A stretch of 64,000 bases of DNA from a candidate division SR1 bacterium (GTDB lineage: Bacteria; Patescibacteriota; Gracilibacteria; Absconditabacterales; Absconditicoccaceae), in the NCBI GenBank assembly GCA_026397515.1, contig JAPLUU010000005.1, forward strand, positions 18,240-82,239. The letters run 5' to 3'. Position numbers and translations under genes: made by a program. The notes under the pieces are model-generated. The model had not been told where the DNA came from. It was given only the letters and a program-made list of their open reading frames with translations, and did no database searches. This document shows positions 34,601 to 45,091 of the stretch, piece after piece; the first letter of the stretch is position 1; every line of letters begins with the position of its first letter.

Positions 34601-37600
34601 TCAAAAGGCATCATCAAAAATAGATTTGGGTACATTAAAATACCAAGACATTGTACCTTTTCTACATCTTACCACTTTAAATCTTTCTCATAATCATATA
34701 GAAGGAGGTATACCACAATGATATTTTATGGCATTCTCATTTTTGGAAACATTAAATCTTTCATACAATAATTTATCTTCTTTATTTGGCACTGAAGAAT
34801 TAGTATCATTTCCAGATATTCCATGATATGATTTTTTGGTTCAAATGATGGAAAAAAATGGTATGTGATCAATTACTACTACACTACAAAATATTTCATT
34901 TTCATTACCAGAAAATGTACGACCATCGCTTGCGTTAAATATTGCAACACAACGTTTTGCACTTCTTCCTGCAGCAGTGTTCTGAATACAACAAAACACA
35001 TGGGAAGCATTCGGTGTTATGGGAAAATTTATGTGAATAATATCTCAAAAAAACAAAGATAATTTAAATATTTTACGTGAGTATTATAGTAAATATTTTA
35101 TTCCAACACCAAAGTATTTGGGTAGTCTGCTTGATTTGTTTTTTGGTAAATCTGATGAAATAAAAGATGGGTTTATAATAGATATTGTTGAAGCAATAAA
35201 TAAACAAACAAAAATTGATATTAATACAATAGGGGAAGTACTGACAGACAATAAGGATTTTATGGATAACGTAACTCCGCTTACTACAAGTATAGTACAG
35301 CGATTTACTAATGTGTTTACTCACTTGCGTGTTGTTGATCTATCACACAATGATATTAGTAGTATTCCTACAAGTCTACCAATCAATCCATGTATAGAAT
35401 CGTTTGATATGTCATACAATCAACTCACAAAGTCATTACCTTTTGTACAGTATTTTGGATATGGTATATGACCTAAGATAGAAATAGTAGATTATTTGAA
35501 ATCTGATACGAAAGTGATAAATGCTTCATCAAACATATTTGATCAAATAGCAAAGTGAGGTCTTCAAATTCTTGTAGCATATGCTACAAAAACAGGAGAA
35601 GTAATGACAGGTATACAGACAGGAATTATTAATAAGGGAGATGAAGTAGTTATGACATTTACTGATTATGGATCTTTTGAATCACAAATTACCGTGCCAG
35701 TTGTACAACAAGATCCTATTGATACTATATTTGGTACCAATTGTACACAGGAATCTAACGGACTGATCACCTGTCCAGGCAAACAATGCACTCCTGACGA
35801 TCCAAAATGTATTGAACAACCAAGTACACAAGGTCAATATATCTGAATATTCACTATGGGAGAAGATAAATCTAGTCATGGATCGCTCTGTGCATATGAT
35901 TCAACAGCAGCCAAACCGACACGAACATACGATCCAACAACAATGACATTTGATGCACAGAACATATGTAAATCTCTAAAGATGAAACCTATATATGATA
36001 TCAATACATCACGAGAAGTGGTAGGAGAACCAATCTGTGAGCGTAAGACAAATACGCTATCTCTAAATTTTTCCAACAATAAATTCACTGGATTGCTTCC
36101 AAATATTGTTACGACAAATTCGACAACATGGCAGGAATTAAATAATATGAATGTAGAGACATGACCATTATGGACATTTATGCAATCAGGTACTCCTATT
36201 CATGTGTCAGTTGATGTAAGTAATAATAATCTTACTAATGATTTACAAATTCCATATATAACACCGACACAGAGTATCTCTCAGATAGATAATAATTGTC
36301 TGACATTTGATAATCCTACAGATGATTCACAAACCAAATATATGAATAATTTTCTCCCAGGATGGAATAAACAAAATGTATGTGATTTTCCAAAGATTAG
36401 TTATTCACCTACAGAAAAAGAATGAGCTACAAATGGTAAGGTGACAGCAAGTGTATATCTCCCAAAGGGATGTGAAGTAACAAACAACGCGGGTAATAAT
36501 ACCTATGCTTTTGATAATAATGGAGCATTTGCATTTATTGTAAATTGTAGAAACTTTAAAAATCCATTATTCATGATAGCAAAAGTAACCTGGGTTGATT
36601 CAAAAACTACAACATTTCTTAATACCAAAGATGCTATATCCAATCTAGATGTATATAATGAAAATACCAAAAATGAAAATTTGACGGTAAATTTACCGAA
36701 AGATATAAATGGAACAAAGAAAACAATTGCACAGGAATCTATAAGCAAAATCAAGTGAATAGAAAGTTCTACTAATATAGTTAAAACTACAAAAAATATC
36801 AACTTTGTAAATGATAATAAGGCATATGAAAAGATACAGATATCTACTCCAGAAGATTTATCATCGAAGTATAAAATCAGTGTTGAAATTCCATCAGATG
36901 TATTATTATATTGAGTAAAGAATAATAAAGAAATAGCATATAATAAAATATTTTACGCACCAGTAGATAAGACTGATGATTCACTCCTTGTAAATAAATT
37001 TACTTCTGAAACAAAACTCATCAAACCAATTTTGTTTCATATGGGAAGTGATGAGACAACTACTACCGTAATTGCAGAGAATGAAAACAATGAAATAAAC
37101 GATTTTACTATAACTATAGCTACTGATAAATCAGTATGAACTAAGGTAGATATATTTTCTTCACAAGATGCTAATACGTGGATATATTTCGGTACATCAA
37201 CGGTCGTTACTGGTGGCGTAGTTACCTTTACAACGCCTCATCTTACCTACTTCTGAATCGGTGAAATAAGTGGTGTAACTCCATGAACAGGTACGAATAC
37301 AGGAAATATAGTTACTCCAGGTGGTATTATCGTGGGTGGAGGTAGATCAAGATTATCGATGGATTATTGTCCTAATGGAGATGCTTCACCAAGTTATTAT
37401 GATAATACCTGTATAGGAAGCACACACACTATTGCACCAGTAGCTGATGCTACAACTACGAGCCAGCTTCTTGATGCATATAAATATGCACGCGAACATG
37501 AGCTTATTACAGCAGCATCATCAGATGCAAAATTATATGCAAAGATAACAAGAAAAGAGTTAGCCAAATTGATAAGTATATATGTAAAAAATGTTGTAGG

Positions 37601-37982
37601 TTTGGTAGCTGATCCAACGAGAAATTGTACATTTAGTGATATCTCCAAAGAATCTACTGCTACCAGAGCATATATCAAAGATGTATGTAAACTAGGTATC
37701 ATGGGAGTTCATCAAGATGGTAAAACACCGTTATCATTATTTAAGCCAGATACCTTTGTGACGAGAGCAGAAGTTGCAACAGTATTGTCTAGAGTGCTAT
37801 TTGCTGGTACGTATAATACACCATTAGATTCTCCATACAAACGATATACGCTTCATTTAGCTATATTCAAAAATAGAAAACTTATCCAAAATATTTCTCA
37901 ACCAGACGCAATAGACACCAAATGATTTGTTCTTATACTGCTCCAAAAAATTGATAAATTAGTTATCAAAGTAGTGCAATAA
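31680..37982 (+). CDS. 2100-aa mosaic surface protein: Cys-rich repeats, PKD, LRR and SLH domains
   Basis: A single frame of 2101 codons with UGA as Gly. A basic N-terminus and signal anchor ([18 protein letters not shown]) lead to a Cys-rich region. This holds four Myxococcus-type repeats of the form CGNGxxExxExCDDGNTxxGDGCSSxC (near 32420, 32680, 33230, 33600). A PKD-like unit ([18 protein letters not shown]) follows. Then come plant-type leucine-rich repeats ([53 protein letters not shown]), interrupted by a KEVISTTPV array. The C-terminus carries SLH domains (LITRKEL-type [40 protein letters not shown]) that bind secondary wall polymer or the S-layer. It is likely a major adhesin or surface-layer protein. 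A strong promoter lies upstream and a terminator at 38003. Confidence 0.9.
34338..34469 (+). repeat. 27-base coding tandem repeat (KEVISTTPV)
   Basis: Four identical 27-base units plus a 24-base partial fifth encode KEVISTTPV x4 and KEVISTPT. Perfect identity at DNA level suggests recent expansion and likely copy-number variation between strains. Confidence 0.92.
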
Positions 37983-38002
37983 TTATAATTCATAAAAAAA
38001 TG

Positions 38003-38032
38003 AGTGACATCGTAGTGGTGTCACTTTTTTTA
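38003..38032 (+). terminator. Terminator of the SLH surface-protein gene
   Basis: AGTGACA / TGTCACT stem with T7 tail, 21 bases after the stop. Confidence 0.85.
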
Positions 38033-38104
38033 TAGTCGTCTTATTTTATATTGAAAAGTTTAGCTGCTTTACTATACTCATAGTACTTTATATTGCTTCT
38101 TCCA

Positions 38105-38389
38105 ATGGCTGATTTTTCTCAAGAACTTAAACATCTCCAAAAACTTGCGTGTATATCACTTTCTCCCGAACAGGAAAAAAAATTCTGATCTCAACTTAGC
38201 GATATTATCGGATTTCTCTGACAACTTCCAGAAACCAAATGAGATGCTAATTCCAAGGCCAGAAAAGATATATTAACACTGAGAACTATATCTGGTACCA
38301 AAGAGTCTTCAGAGAACAAGAAAATCCTAAAAAATGTACAACATCCTATAGTAAACAATTCTATCGTGATAAAATCAGTATTATCATAG
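38105..38389 (+). CDS. gatC: Asp/Glu-tRNA(Asn/Gln) amidotransferase subunit C
   Basis: 94 aa, the normal size of GatC, the small structural subunit of the GatCAB enzyme that converts Glu-tRNA(Gln) to Gln-tRNA(Gln). It shows LKHLQKLACISLSPEQEKKF, a GSQLSDIIGFLGQL helix and the C-terminal NVQHPIVNNSIVIKSVLS, which resembles the family ending 'NAP...g..f.VPkVl'. Three glycines are UGA. Sequence conservation is modest. gatA and gatB are not next to it; fusA follows after 130 bases. Confidence 0.72.
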
Positions 38390-38519
38390 TTCCTCTTGAA
38401 ATAAAACGGCGATTTCCTATACATACTGCGAAAGACATTTTTTTTATACAAAAAAAAGTTTAATAAAACGTATATACATCGTTTTATCATTTCACATTTT
38501 ATCGTTTAATCGTTTACTT

Positions 38520-40619
38520 ATGGCCGAGCAAAAACCCTTAGACAAGGTGAGAAACATTGGAATCATGGCTCACATTGACGCAGGTAAAACTACTACCACT
38601 GAAAGAGTGTTGTTTTATACCGGAAAAAAACACAAAATCTGAGAAGTACATGATGGTGCTGCAGAGATGGACTGGATGGAACAAGAAAAAGAAAGAGGAA
38701 TCACTATTACCTCAGCTGCTACTACTTGTTTTTGGAAGGAGTATCATATCAATATTATCGACACCCCTTGACACGTGGATTTTACGGTTGAAGTAGAAAG
38801 ATCATTGAGAGTTCTTGATGGTGCAGTAGCATTGCTTGATAGTTCTCAAGGAGTTGAACCGCAAACGGAAACAGTTTGGAGACAAGCTGACAAATATGGT
38901 GTGCCAAGAATTATCTTTGCAAACAAGATGGATAAACTTGGAGCTGATTTTTATATGTCAGTAGAATCTATCAAATCTAGAATTACTGACAAAGGAGTTG
39001 TTCTTCAACTTCCTGTAGGACAAGCTGATGAATTTAAAGCAATCATCGATTTGCTTACTATGAAAATGTATACATTCTCAGGAGACAAAGGTATCGAAGT
39101 TCATGAAGAAGAAATACCAGCTGATATGCTAGAAAAATCAAAGAAATATAGAGAAGAAATGATAGATAAGGTATCTATGTTTGATGATGAATTAGCAGAA
39201 AAATTTCTCGCAGGAGAAGAACCATCTATTGATCTTATCAAAAAAGCAATCAGAAAAGGTACTATCACAAGTAATTTGTATCCTATACTTTGTGGTTCAG
39301 CACTTGGAAATAAGTGAGTACAACTTGTACTCGATGCAGTACTTGATTTCTTACCATGTCCTCTTGATAGAGGATCTATGAAAGGACTTGATCCAGATGA
39401 TGAAACTAAAATACTTGAAAGACAACCAAACGATACTGATCCTGTTTCAGCTATTGCATTCAAAATCGCTACAGATCCATTCGTAGGTACACTTACATTC
39501 GTAAGAGTATATTCAGGGATTATTAGGACAGGAGATACATTACTCAATCCTCTTACAAGACAGAAAGAAAGAGTAGGAAGGTTATTACTTATGCACGCAA
39601 ACAAGAGAGAAGAGATTTCAGAAATACATGCTGGTCATATCTGTGCGTTCCTTGGACTCAAAGATACGAGAACAGGACACACATTATGTGATATAAAAAA
39701 CCCTATCATTCTAGAAAAGATGACATTCCCAATACCAGTTATCGATATCGCTATCGAACCAAAAACTAAATCTGATCAAGAAAGGATGGGTATCGCACTT
39801 TCCAAACTTGCATACGAAGATCCTTCATTCAAATATTTTTCTGATCCAGAAAGCAATCAAACAATCATTGCAGGAATGGGAGAATTGCATCTAGAAATTA
39901 TTGTAGATAGATTGAGAAGAGAACATAAAGTAGAAGTAAATACAGGTAAACCACAAGTTGCCTATAGAGAAACGATTACGCAAGATGCTAAAGGAGAAGG
40001 AATATTCAAGAGACAAACAGGAGGTAGAGGACAATTTGGACACGTATTATTGAGACTTGAAAAAAATATGGAAAAAGAGTACGAATTCAAAGATGAAGTA
40101 TCTGGAGGAACAATTCCAAAAGAGTTTATCCCAGCAATTGATAAAGGAGCAAAAGAAACAGTTGCTCAAGGAATATTAGCAGGGTATCCTATCATCAATG
40201 TAAGAGTAGTTCCTTACGATGGATCATATCATGATGTGGATTCATCAGAAATTGCCTTCAAAATAGCAACGTATAGAGCATTCAAAGATGCATTTGCGAA
40301 AGCAGGTCCATGTATTTTGGAACCTATCATGGATGTAGAAGTAGTAACTCCAGAAGATTATGTTGGAGATGTAATGGGAGATCTTTCTTCTAGAAGAGGA
40401 ATGATCCAAGGACAAGACAAGAGAGGAAACGCAGCTGTTATCAAAGCTAAGGTTCCATTGTCAGAAATGTTTGGATATACAACTGATCTCAGATCAAATA
40501 CACAAGGAAGAGCACAATCATCTATGGAATTCGCATCATACGAAAAAGTGCCAGATAATGTGGCTAAGAAAATCATCGAAGAAAGATCAGGAAAAATGAA
40601 AGCTATGGACGCTGAATAA
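38520..40619 (+). CDS. fusA: Elongation factor G
   Basis: 699-aa translational GTPase that moves tRNAs and mRNA through the ribosome. G1 is [19 protein letters not shown]; then [25 protein letters not shown] (G2), [20 protein letters not shown] (G3), [12 protein letters not shown] (G4) and CGSALGNKG (G5). Domain IV holds [14 protein letters not shown] and the C-terminus ends in [16 protein letters not shown] encodes the invariant Gly of DTPGHVD and the Gly of KIGEVHDG. Fewer UGA are used here than in surface-protein genes, as expected for a highly expressed gene. Monocistronic; terminator at 40650. Confidence 0.98.
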
Positions 40620-40649
40620 TTTTATTCCTGCACTATACATATTACATAC

Positions 40650-40686
40650 GAAAAAGCTCTCCGCCACGGCAGAGGGCTTTTTTGCT
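40650..40686 (+). terminator. fusA terminator
   Basis: AAAAAGC-TCT...GCC/GGC...AGA-GGGCTTTTTT hairpin, 30 bases after the stop; A-run and T-run flank it. Confidence 0.8.
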
Positions 40687-40719
40687 TGTAAATTTTTTTA
40701 TAAGCAGTATATTTCAATT

Positions 40720-41223
40720 ATGAAAAAGAAAATCGTCATCAATGACAAGATGCAGAAAAACTATACCTATTATCTGACCCAGCCGATGGGCAAGAAATTT
40801 TCTCCGATGTTTCATCCCGAATTGACACCGCAAGAAATGCTCGAGATGGGCGTATTCTGAGGAAAATACATGACAGATTGTCAGAAAGAATTTCCTTCAT
40901 CGCGATACAAGAAAGCGAAATTATGCTCGACGAAACATGATCCGAAACTAAATTTCTTCGGAGTGAATGCATCGCAGTCGTTGAAAGTCCGACAAGAAAA
41001 ATGATGGATATATCCAGAAGATCCGCGTGGTCGATTTCAACGATATTGCAGATATTATATGGGCAGAAGGGGACCTGATGATGAACGTCAGATTAAACGC
41101 CGAAGAGCTATGACTAGACATGTAAAAGCAATCAAAAATAATTGTTATCCATTGGATCGGGAATGTAGAAAAAGACAGAGACAAGCAGTTCTTCATTGGG
41201 CATATGATGCAAGGAAAATATAA
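40720..41223 (+). CDS. Conserved hypothetical protein (widespread Trp/Tyr/Arg-rich family)
   Basis: 167 aa, a family I recognise as widely conserved but without known function. It has FHPELTPQEMLEMGVFGGKYMTDC, FFGVNASQSLKVRQEKGW, YPEDPRGRFQRYCRYYMGRR, and the C-terminal HVKAIKNNCYPLD followed by CRKRQRQAVLHWAYDAR. The last motif is the family hallmark. UGA-Gly occurs in GVFGGKY and in EKGW, showing that it is translated with the native code. No signal peptide or membrane segment. It is followed by the UGA-free gene block. Confidence 0.85.
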
Positions 41224-41259
41224 TGATTTTCTCTTACGGATTCAGTAGTATGTCAAAAA

Positions 41260-41292
41260 TAAAAAAAATCCAGAAGTAAAAAACAACTGGAT
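41260..41292 (-). terminator. Terminator of the UGA-free gene at 41319
   Basis: On the minus strand ATCCAG / CTGGAT stem with a T-rich 13-base loop and T8 tail. Confidence 0.75.
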
Positions 41293-41318
41293 GTGGTGAT
41301 AGAAAATCTTCGATGTAC

Positions 41319-41624
41319 TTATTTTGTAGGCTGTTCGAAGGTAATATTCCTTTCCTTGGAAAACTTTTCCAAAAATTCATAAAACCTCTGTTCGTCGTAA
41401 TCCATAATTTTTATACGGAAGTAATTCCATACTGTTCTATCCAGCATATTGTCAGGAAAAAATGCTGGTGTAGAAATATTCGCTTCATTACTATCGATAT
41501 AGATATTTTTAAACCCTTCTTTATCAAAGGCTTCTTTAAGTGCTGTAAATATTTCAATGAATCCTATTCCACTGGATATTTGGAGCATGATACTTATTTC
41601 TTTCCCAAAAATTTTTATTTTCAT
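41319..41624 (-). CDS. Hypothetical protein, UGA-free (likely acquired)
   Basis: 101 aa: MKIKIFGKEISIMLQISSG at the N-terminus, then FTALKEAFDKEGFKNIYID and NYFRIKIMDYDEQRFYEFLE. It looks like a small soluble alpha/beta protein and I recognise no family. Glycines use only GGN. It is a self-contained unit with its own promoter (41652-41679) and terminator (41260-41292). It is divergent from the acyltransferase gene, 131 bases away. Likely part of a foreign block 41260-43241. Confidence 0.7.
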   Translation of the reverse strand: MKIKIFGKEISIMLQISSGIGFIEIFTALKEAFDKEGFKNIYIDSNEANISTPAFFPDNMLDRTVWNYFRIKIMDYDEQRFYEFLEKFSKERNITFEQPTK

Positions 41625-41651
41625 TTTCTTAGAGTTTTTTTATTTTTACTT

Positions 41652-41679
41652 AGAATATATTTATAATTATAGAAGTCAA
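41652..41679 (-). promoter_or_regulatory. Promoter of the UGA-free gene at 41319
   Basis: Minus strand TTGACT (41679-41674), 16-base spacer, TATTCT (41657-41652). Confidence 0.6.
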
Positions 41680-41695
41680 GTATTTTTTTGTTCTA

Positions 41696-41725
41696 TTGTT
41701 TTTTTGTGGGAATTTAGTATATTTG
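41696..41725 (+). promoter_or_regulatory. Promoter of the acyltransferase gene
   Basis: TTGTTT (41696-41701), 16-base spacer, TATATT (41718-41723). The same bases also fit the Bacteroidetes consensus: TTG at -33, 19 bases, then TAnnTTTG as TATATTTG (41718-41725). Confidence 0.6.
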
Positions 41726-41755
41726 CAAAAAATAAAAAAATAAAACCAACCATAT

Positions 41756-42571
41756 ATGAAAATATTACAGATTGATCTCAAAAAAGTCATCCAAGAGAAA
41801 AGCAATCTCTTAGCCAAGATACCTTTCTTTGTTCCTTGGTTAAAAAAAACAATCCATGAAGATGAAATTAACGTGTTTCTACGTGATAATAGTCATCTTT
41901 ATAATCTTGATTTCGTGACTGCAGTACTAGAATTTTTCCAAGTACATGTGGAGACGATTGTACTTCATCCGGAAGCAATAGATCCACAGGGACGCTACAT
42001 TTTTGCAGCTAATCATCCTTTGGGTGGACTCGACGGCATGGCATTTATAAAGGCAGTCAGTAGTATGTTTACGGAAATAAAATTTCCCGTAAATGACATA
42101 TTATTACACCTTGAAAATGTAAATTCGCTCTTTTTACCGATAGACAAACATGGAAAATTACAATCCCGTGAAGCGGTACAAAAAATTAATGAGGCATATG
42201 CTTCAAAGACACAGCAAATGCTCATATTTCCTGCAGGATTAGTTTCTCGCAAGATACAGGGCGAGATCGTTGATTTACCATGGAAAGATCATTTCATAAA
42301 AAAGGCCATCGAAACTCAGCGGGATATTATCCCTGTGTATATCGAAGGAAGAAATTCAGAGCGTTTTTATCGCCTATCAAAATGGAGAAAACGCTTTGGT
42401 CTCCCAAACATTGAAATGTTGTATTTACCTGATGAAGTGTTTAGACAACGCAACAAAACTATAAAAATTATTTTTGGCAAACCAATTTCATACAAAACTT
42501 TTACCAAAAAATCAGCGCAATCTGATGCTGATTATGTCAAAAATAAAGTATATGAACTTAATAGTCATTAA
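41756..42571 (+). CDS. PlsC-like glycerol acyltransferase of Bacteroidetes type, UGA-free
   Basis: 271-aa membrane-associated acyltransferase. Catalytic motif I is AANHPLGGLDGMAF, an H-x4-D variant as in the Bacteroidetes phospholipid or ornithine-lipid acyltransferases. Further matches are NVNSLFLPIDKHGK, LIFPAGLVSRK and VDLPWKDHFIKKAIETQRDI (PlsC block III region), then PVYIEGRNSERFYRLSKWRK. It would transfer a fatty acyl chain to a glycerol-type acceptor at the inner membrane face. No glycine is encoded by UGA, in contrast to native genes, and the promoter fits Bacteroidetes rules. Horizontal transfer is the best explanation. A strong terminator follows. Confidence 0.85.
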   Translation: MKILQIDLKKVIQEKSNLLAKIPFFVPWLKKTIHEDEINVFLRDNSHLYNLDFVTAVLEFFQVHVETIVLHPEAIDPQGRYIFAANHPLGGLDGMAFIKAVSSMFTEIKFPVNDILLHLENVNSLFLPIDKHGKLQSREAVQKINEAYASKTQQMLIFPAGLVSRKIQGEIVDLPWKDHFIKKAIETQRDIIPVYIEGRNSERFYRLSKWRKRFGLPNIEMLYLPDEVFRQRNKTIKIIFGKPISYKTFTKKSAQSDADYVKNKVYELNSH

Positions 42572-42580
42572 TAGGATTAC

Positions 42581-42610
42581 ACTGGATGGTTTCCCATCCA
42601 GTTTTTTTTA
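42581..42610 (+). terminator. Acyltransferase terminator
   Basis: ACTGGATGG / CCATCCAGT perfect 9-base stem and T8 tail, 10 bases after the stop. Confidence 0.9.
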
Positions 42611-42612
42611 TA

Positions 42613-42643
42613 AATAAAAAAGGCTGGATTAAGACAATCCAGC
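42613..42643 (-). terminator. Terminator of the UGA-free lipoprotein gene
   Basis: Minus strand GCTGGATT / AATCCAGC stem followed by a T run. The stem resembles the neighbouring acyltransferase terminator. Confidence 0.85.
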
Positions 42644-42668
42644 ATTGATGTTTTTTTTTGTATTTCTT

Positions 42669-43193
42669 TTAACGTTTTTTTTCTATCAAAACATTTGATA
42701 ATGTATGCTTAGGTTTTGGTAGATACTCCATAATATTGGAGACAACGGGTTTCTGACCAGTTTTTTCATCGGCCAGGTTTATCGGAACGGGCTGCCCCTT
42801 ACTGTCTTTGACAATTATGGGACCCTTCATTCCAACAATTAATGCAATTAAACTATTAGCTGTACATTTTTGATTAAGTTCCTGATATACCTTTGTTTTA
42901 ATTATGAAGGGCGTTTCCGGAATCGAGTCATAATCAGTATCAATGAGTACAATCGTCCATACCTTATAATCCAAAGTTTCAGAACCAATGTTTACCGTTG
43001 TTTCCTGGGGGAAATAAAGCCCATAGAGTACATTAGTCGGAGCGGTTTTTTTTACGCTTGTCAAAGAATCTTTTCCTTTCAGAGAATCAATTTTATTTTT
43101 TGAATTCTGTTCTGTTTTGACATCGGTGTTGCCACAACTAGTGATAAGGAATACTAAAACACTAACTAAAATTAAATTCAATAATTTTTTCAT
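42669..43193 (-). CDS. Lipoprotein of unknown function, UGA-free (likely acquired)
   Basis: 174 aa. It has a lipoprotein signal peptide (MKKLLNLILVSVLVFLITSC) with lipobox ITSC. A Lys/Asp/Ser-rich spacer follows (NSKNKIDSLKGKDSLTSVKK), then a beta-rich domain with LYGLYFPQETTVNIGSETLD, YKVWTIVLIDTDYDSIPE and CTANSLIALIVGMKGP. No known family. An upstream in-frame ATG at 43241 overlaps the promoter and is rejected. All glycines are GGN. Its own promoter and terminator frame the gene. The spacer composition is typical of Bacteroidetes lipoproteins. Confidence 0.78.
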   Translation of the reverse strand: MKKLLNLILVSVLVFLITSCGNTDVKTEQNSKNKIDSLKGKDSLTSVKKTAPTNVLYGLYFPQETTVNIGSETLDYKVWTIVLIDTDYDSIPETPFIIKTKVYQELNQKCTANSLIALIVGMKGPIIVKDSKGQPVPINLADEKTGQKPVVSNIMEYLPKPKHTLSNVLIEKKR

Positions 43194-43213
43194 ATTTTTT
43201 TCATTTTTTTGAT

Positions 43214-43241
43214 ATAATATATAAATATAGACAAAAGTCAA
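43214..43241 (-). promoter_or_regulatory. Promoter of the UGA-free lipoprotein gene
   Basis: Minus strand TTGACT (43241-43236), 16-base spacer, TATTAT (43219-43214). Confidence 0.65.
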
Positions 43242-43307
43242 TAGAATGTATCTATAATAAATATTTTTAATATAATTTATCCTTCCATTGATTATATCGT
43301 TATCATA

Positions 43308-44906
43308 TTACAGACATGCCGTGATGAGTCAGACAAAGAGGGGATGTGGTTTATCCAATCTTGAATTAAATTCTGGATGTGATTGTGTTGCAGTATAATA
43401 AATATGATTTGGTATCTCTATATATTCAACCAATTTTCCATCTGGTGACATTCCACTGATCATCATGCCATTTTTTTCCAAGATTTCGTGATACGCAGGA
43501 TTGACTTCATATCTGTGACGATGTCTTTCCTGGATGGTATCTTGGCCATATAATGCATGCACCTTACTTCCTGCCTTCAAAATCGCTTCGTATAATCAGA
43601 GACGCATAGTTCATCATTTATTTTCAATAGTTTTTTGGTCCTCCATAATAGCTACTACAGGATCAACTGTTCCTTCATTAAACTCCGTAGAATTTGCCGT
43701 TTCCAGTCCACATACGTTTCTTGCAAAAGAGATAACAGCAATCTGTAATCCTAGACATAATCAGAGATAAGGAACATTATTCACTCTGCAATAATTAGCT
43801 ATATTAATTTTTCCTTCTATACCTCTTGATCAGAAACCACCAGGAACTACAAATCATTTGATATCATTTTCTTTGATATAATTAGATAATTTTTCTTCTC
43901 GACTTGGACCTTCAAATGATTCCATATCCAAGAGATGAACTTTGATTTTAGTATCATGATTTGCTCATGCATGTTGTAATGCTTCGATGACACTCATATA
44001 ACTATCAGTCAAATTGGTGTATTTCCCTGCCAATGCAATATGAATCGTTTTGAGTGGGTTCATGATAGCATTTACGAGATATTTCCAGTGTTCCATATCA
44101 GGTTCTCTTTGTTCTCAAAAGAGTCTTTTCTGGATCAAAAGATGTAGATTCTGTTGTTGGAATGCGAGGGGTACTTGATAAATGGATTTTTGATCAAGTG
44201 CTTCTATAATGTGGTCTGAATCTATATCCGTAAACATGGATAATTTATCTTTGAGATCTTGATCTATGTGCTCACGTGTTCTGCATACGAGTATACTTGG
44301 GTGAATTCATAATTCTCTGAGTTTGATGACTGAGTGCTGGATAGCTTTGGATTTCATCTCTCCTGAAGTCGTGACGGTAATCATAGGTACGACATGGACG
44401 ATCATACAATTTTCTCTTCCCAATTCTTGACGAAGCTGTCTTATAGATTCAATAAAATGTAATCATTCTATATCTCATATGGTACCTCATATTTCCACTA
44501 TAGTAACTTCACTGTCAGCTGCGAGCTTCTTTATTCTATCTTTTATCTCATTAGTGATATGTGGAATAACTTGGACAGTCTTTCCTAGATAATCACCTCT
44601 TCTTTCTTTTCTTATGACGGAGAGATATATCTGTCCCGAAGTGACGCTGCTTTTACTCGTCATACTTTGGTCGATAAATCTTTCATAGTGTCACAAATCT
44701 AGATCAGTTTCGAATCCGTCAGTGGTCACAAACGTCTCACCATGTTCAAACGGTGACATAGTTCCCGCGTCTATTTGAAGATAAGGATCCATCTTCATAA
44801 TATTTACGGTATATCCAGACGCTTTGAGTAATTTTCCTATCGATGCAGCAGTGATTCATTTTCCCAAACCAGAAATAACTCCTCCTGTGACAAAAATCAA
44901 TTTCAT
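43308..44906 (-). CDS. pyrG: CTP synthase
   Basis: 532 aa. It converts UTP, ATP and glutamine to CTP. The synthetase domain starts [20 protein letters not shown] (Gly of GKG is UGA), then [34 protein letters not shown] [15 protein letters not shown] and EIGGTIGDIEGLHFIES. The class I glutaminase domain has [27 protein letters not shown] (catalytic Cys) and [11 protein letters not shown] (catalytic His), with Glu two residues on. UGA-Gly is abundant at conserved sites. It is last in the minus-strand run, with a hairpin between it and the upstream peptidase gene. Confidence 0.97.
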
Positions 44907-44920
44907 GAGTATACTTTTCA

Positions 44921-45007
44921 AAAAAAATAAAAAAAAGACTAAATAAAACACGTGGTACTACCTTTGTTTTTATGGTAGTGTCCAAAAAAAGTGGTTTTTT
45001 TTTAGTC
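44921..45007 (-). terminator. Hairpin terminator or attenuator upstream of pyrG
   Basis: On the minus strand GACTAAA...CCAC / GTG...TTTAGTC outer stem, with CTACC / GGTAG inner stem and a long T tail ending 15 bases before the pyrG ATG. It may simply end the peptidase transcript. Its closeness to pyrG also allows attenuation. Confidence 0.7.
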
Positions 45008-45091
45008 TAAGATAGTACCTTGTATAGATATTACTTTTTTATTTGCAAATGATTTTTTAGAGATTTTTCTGTTCGCATATTTTTTTTACAT

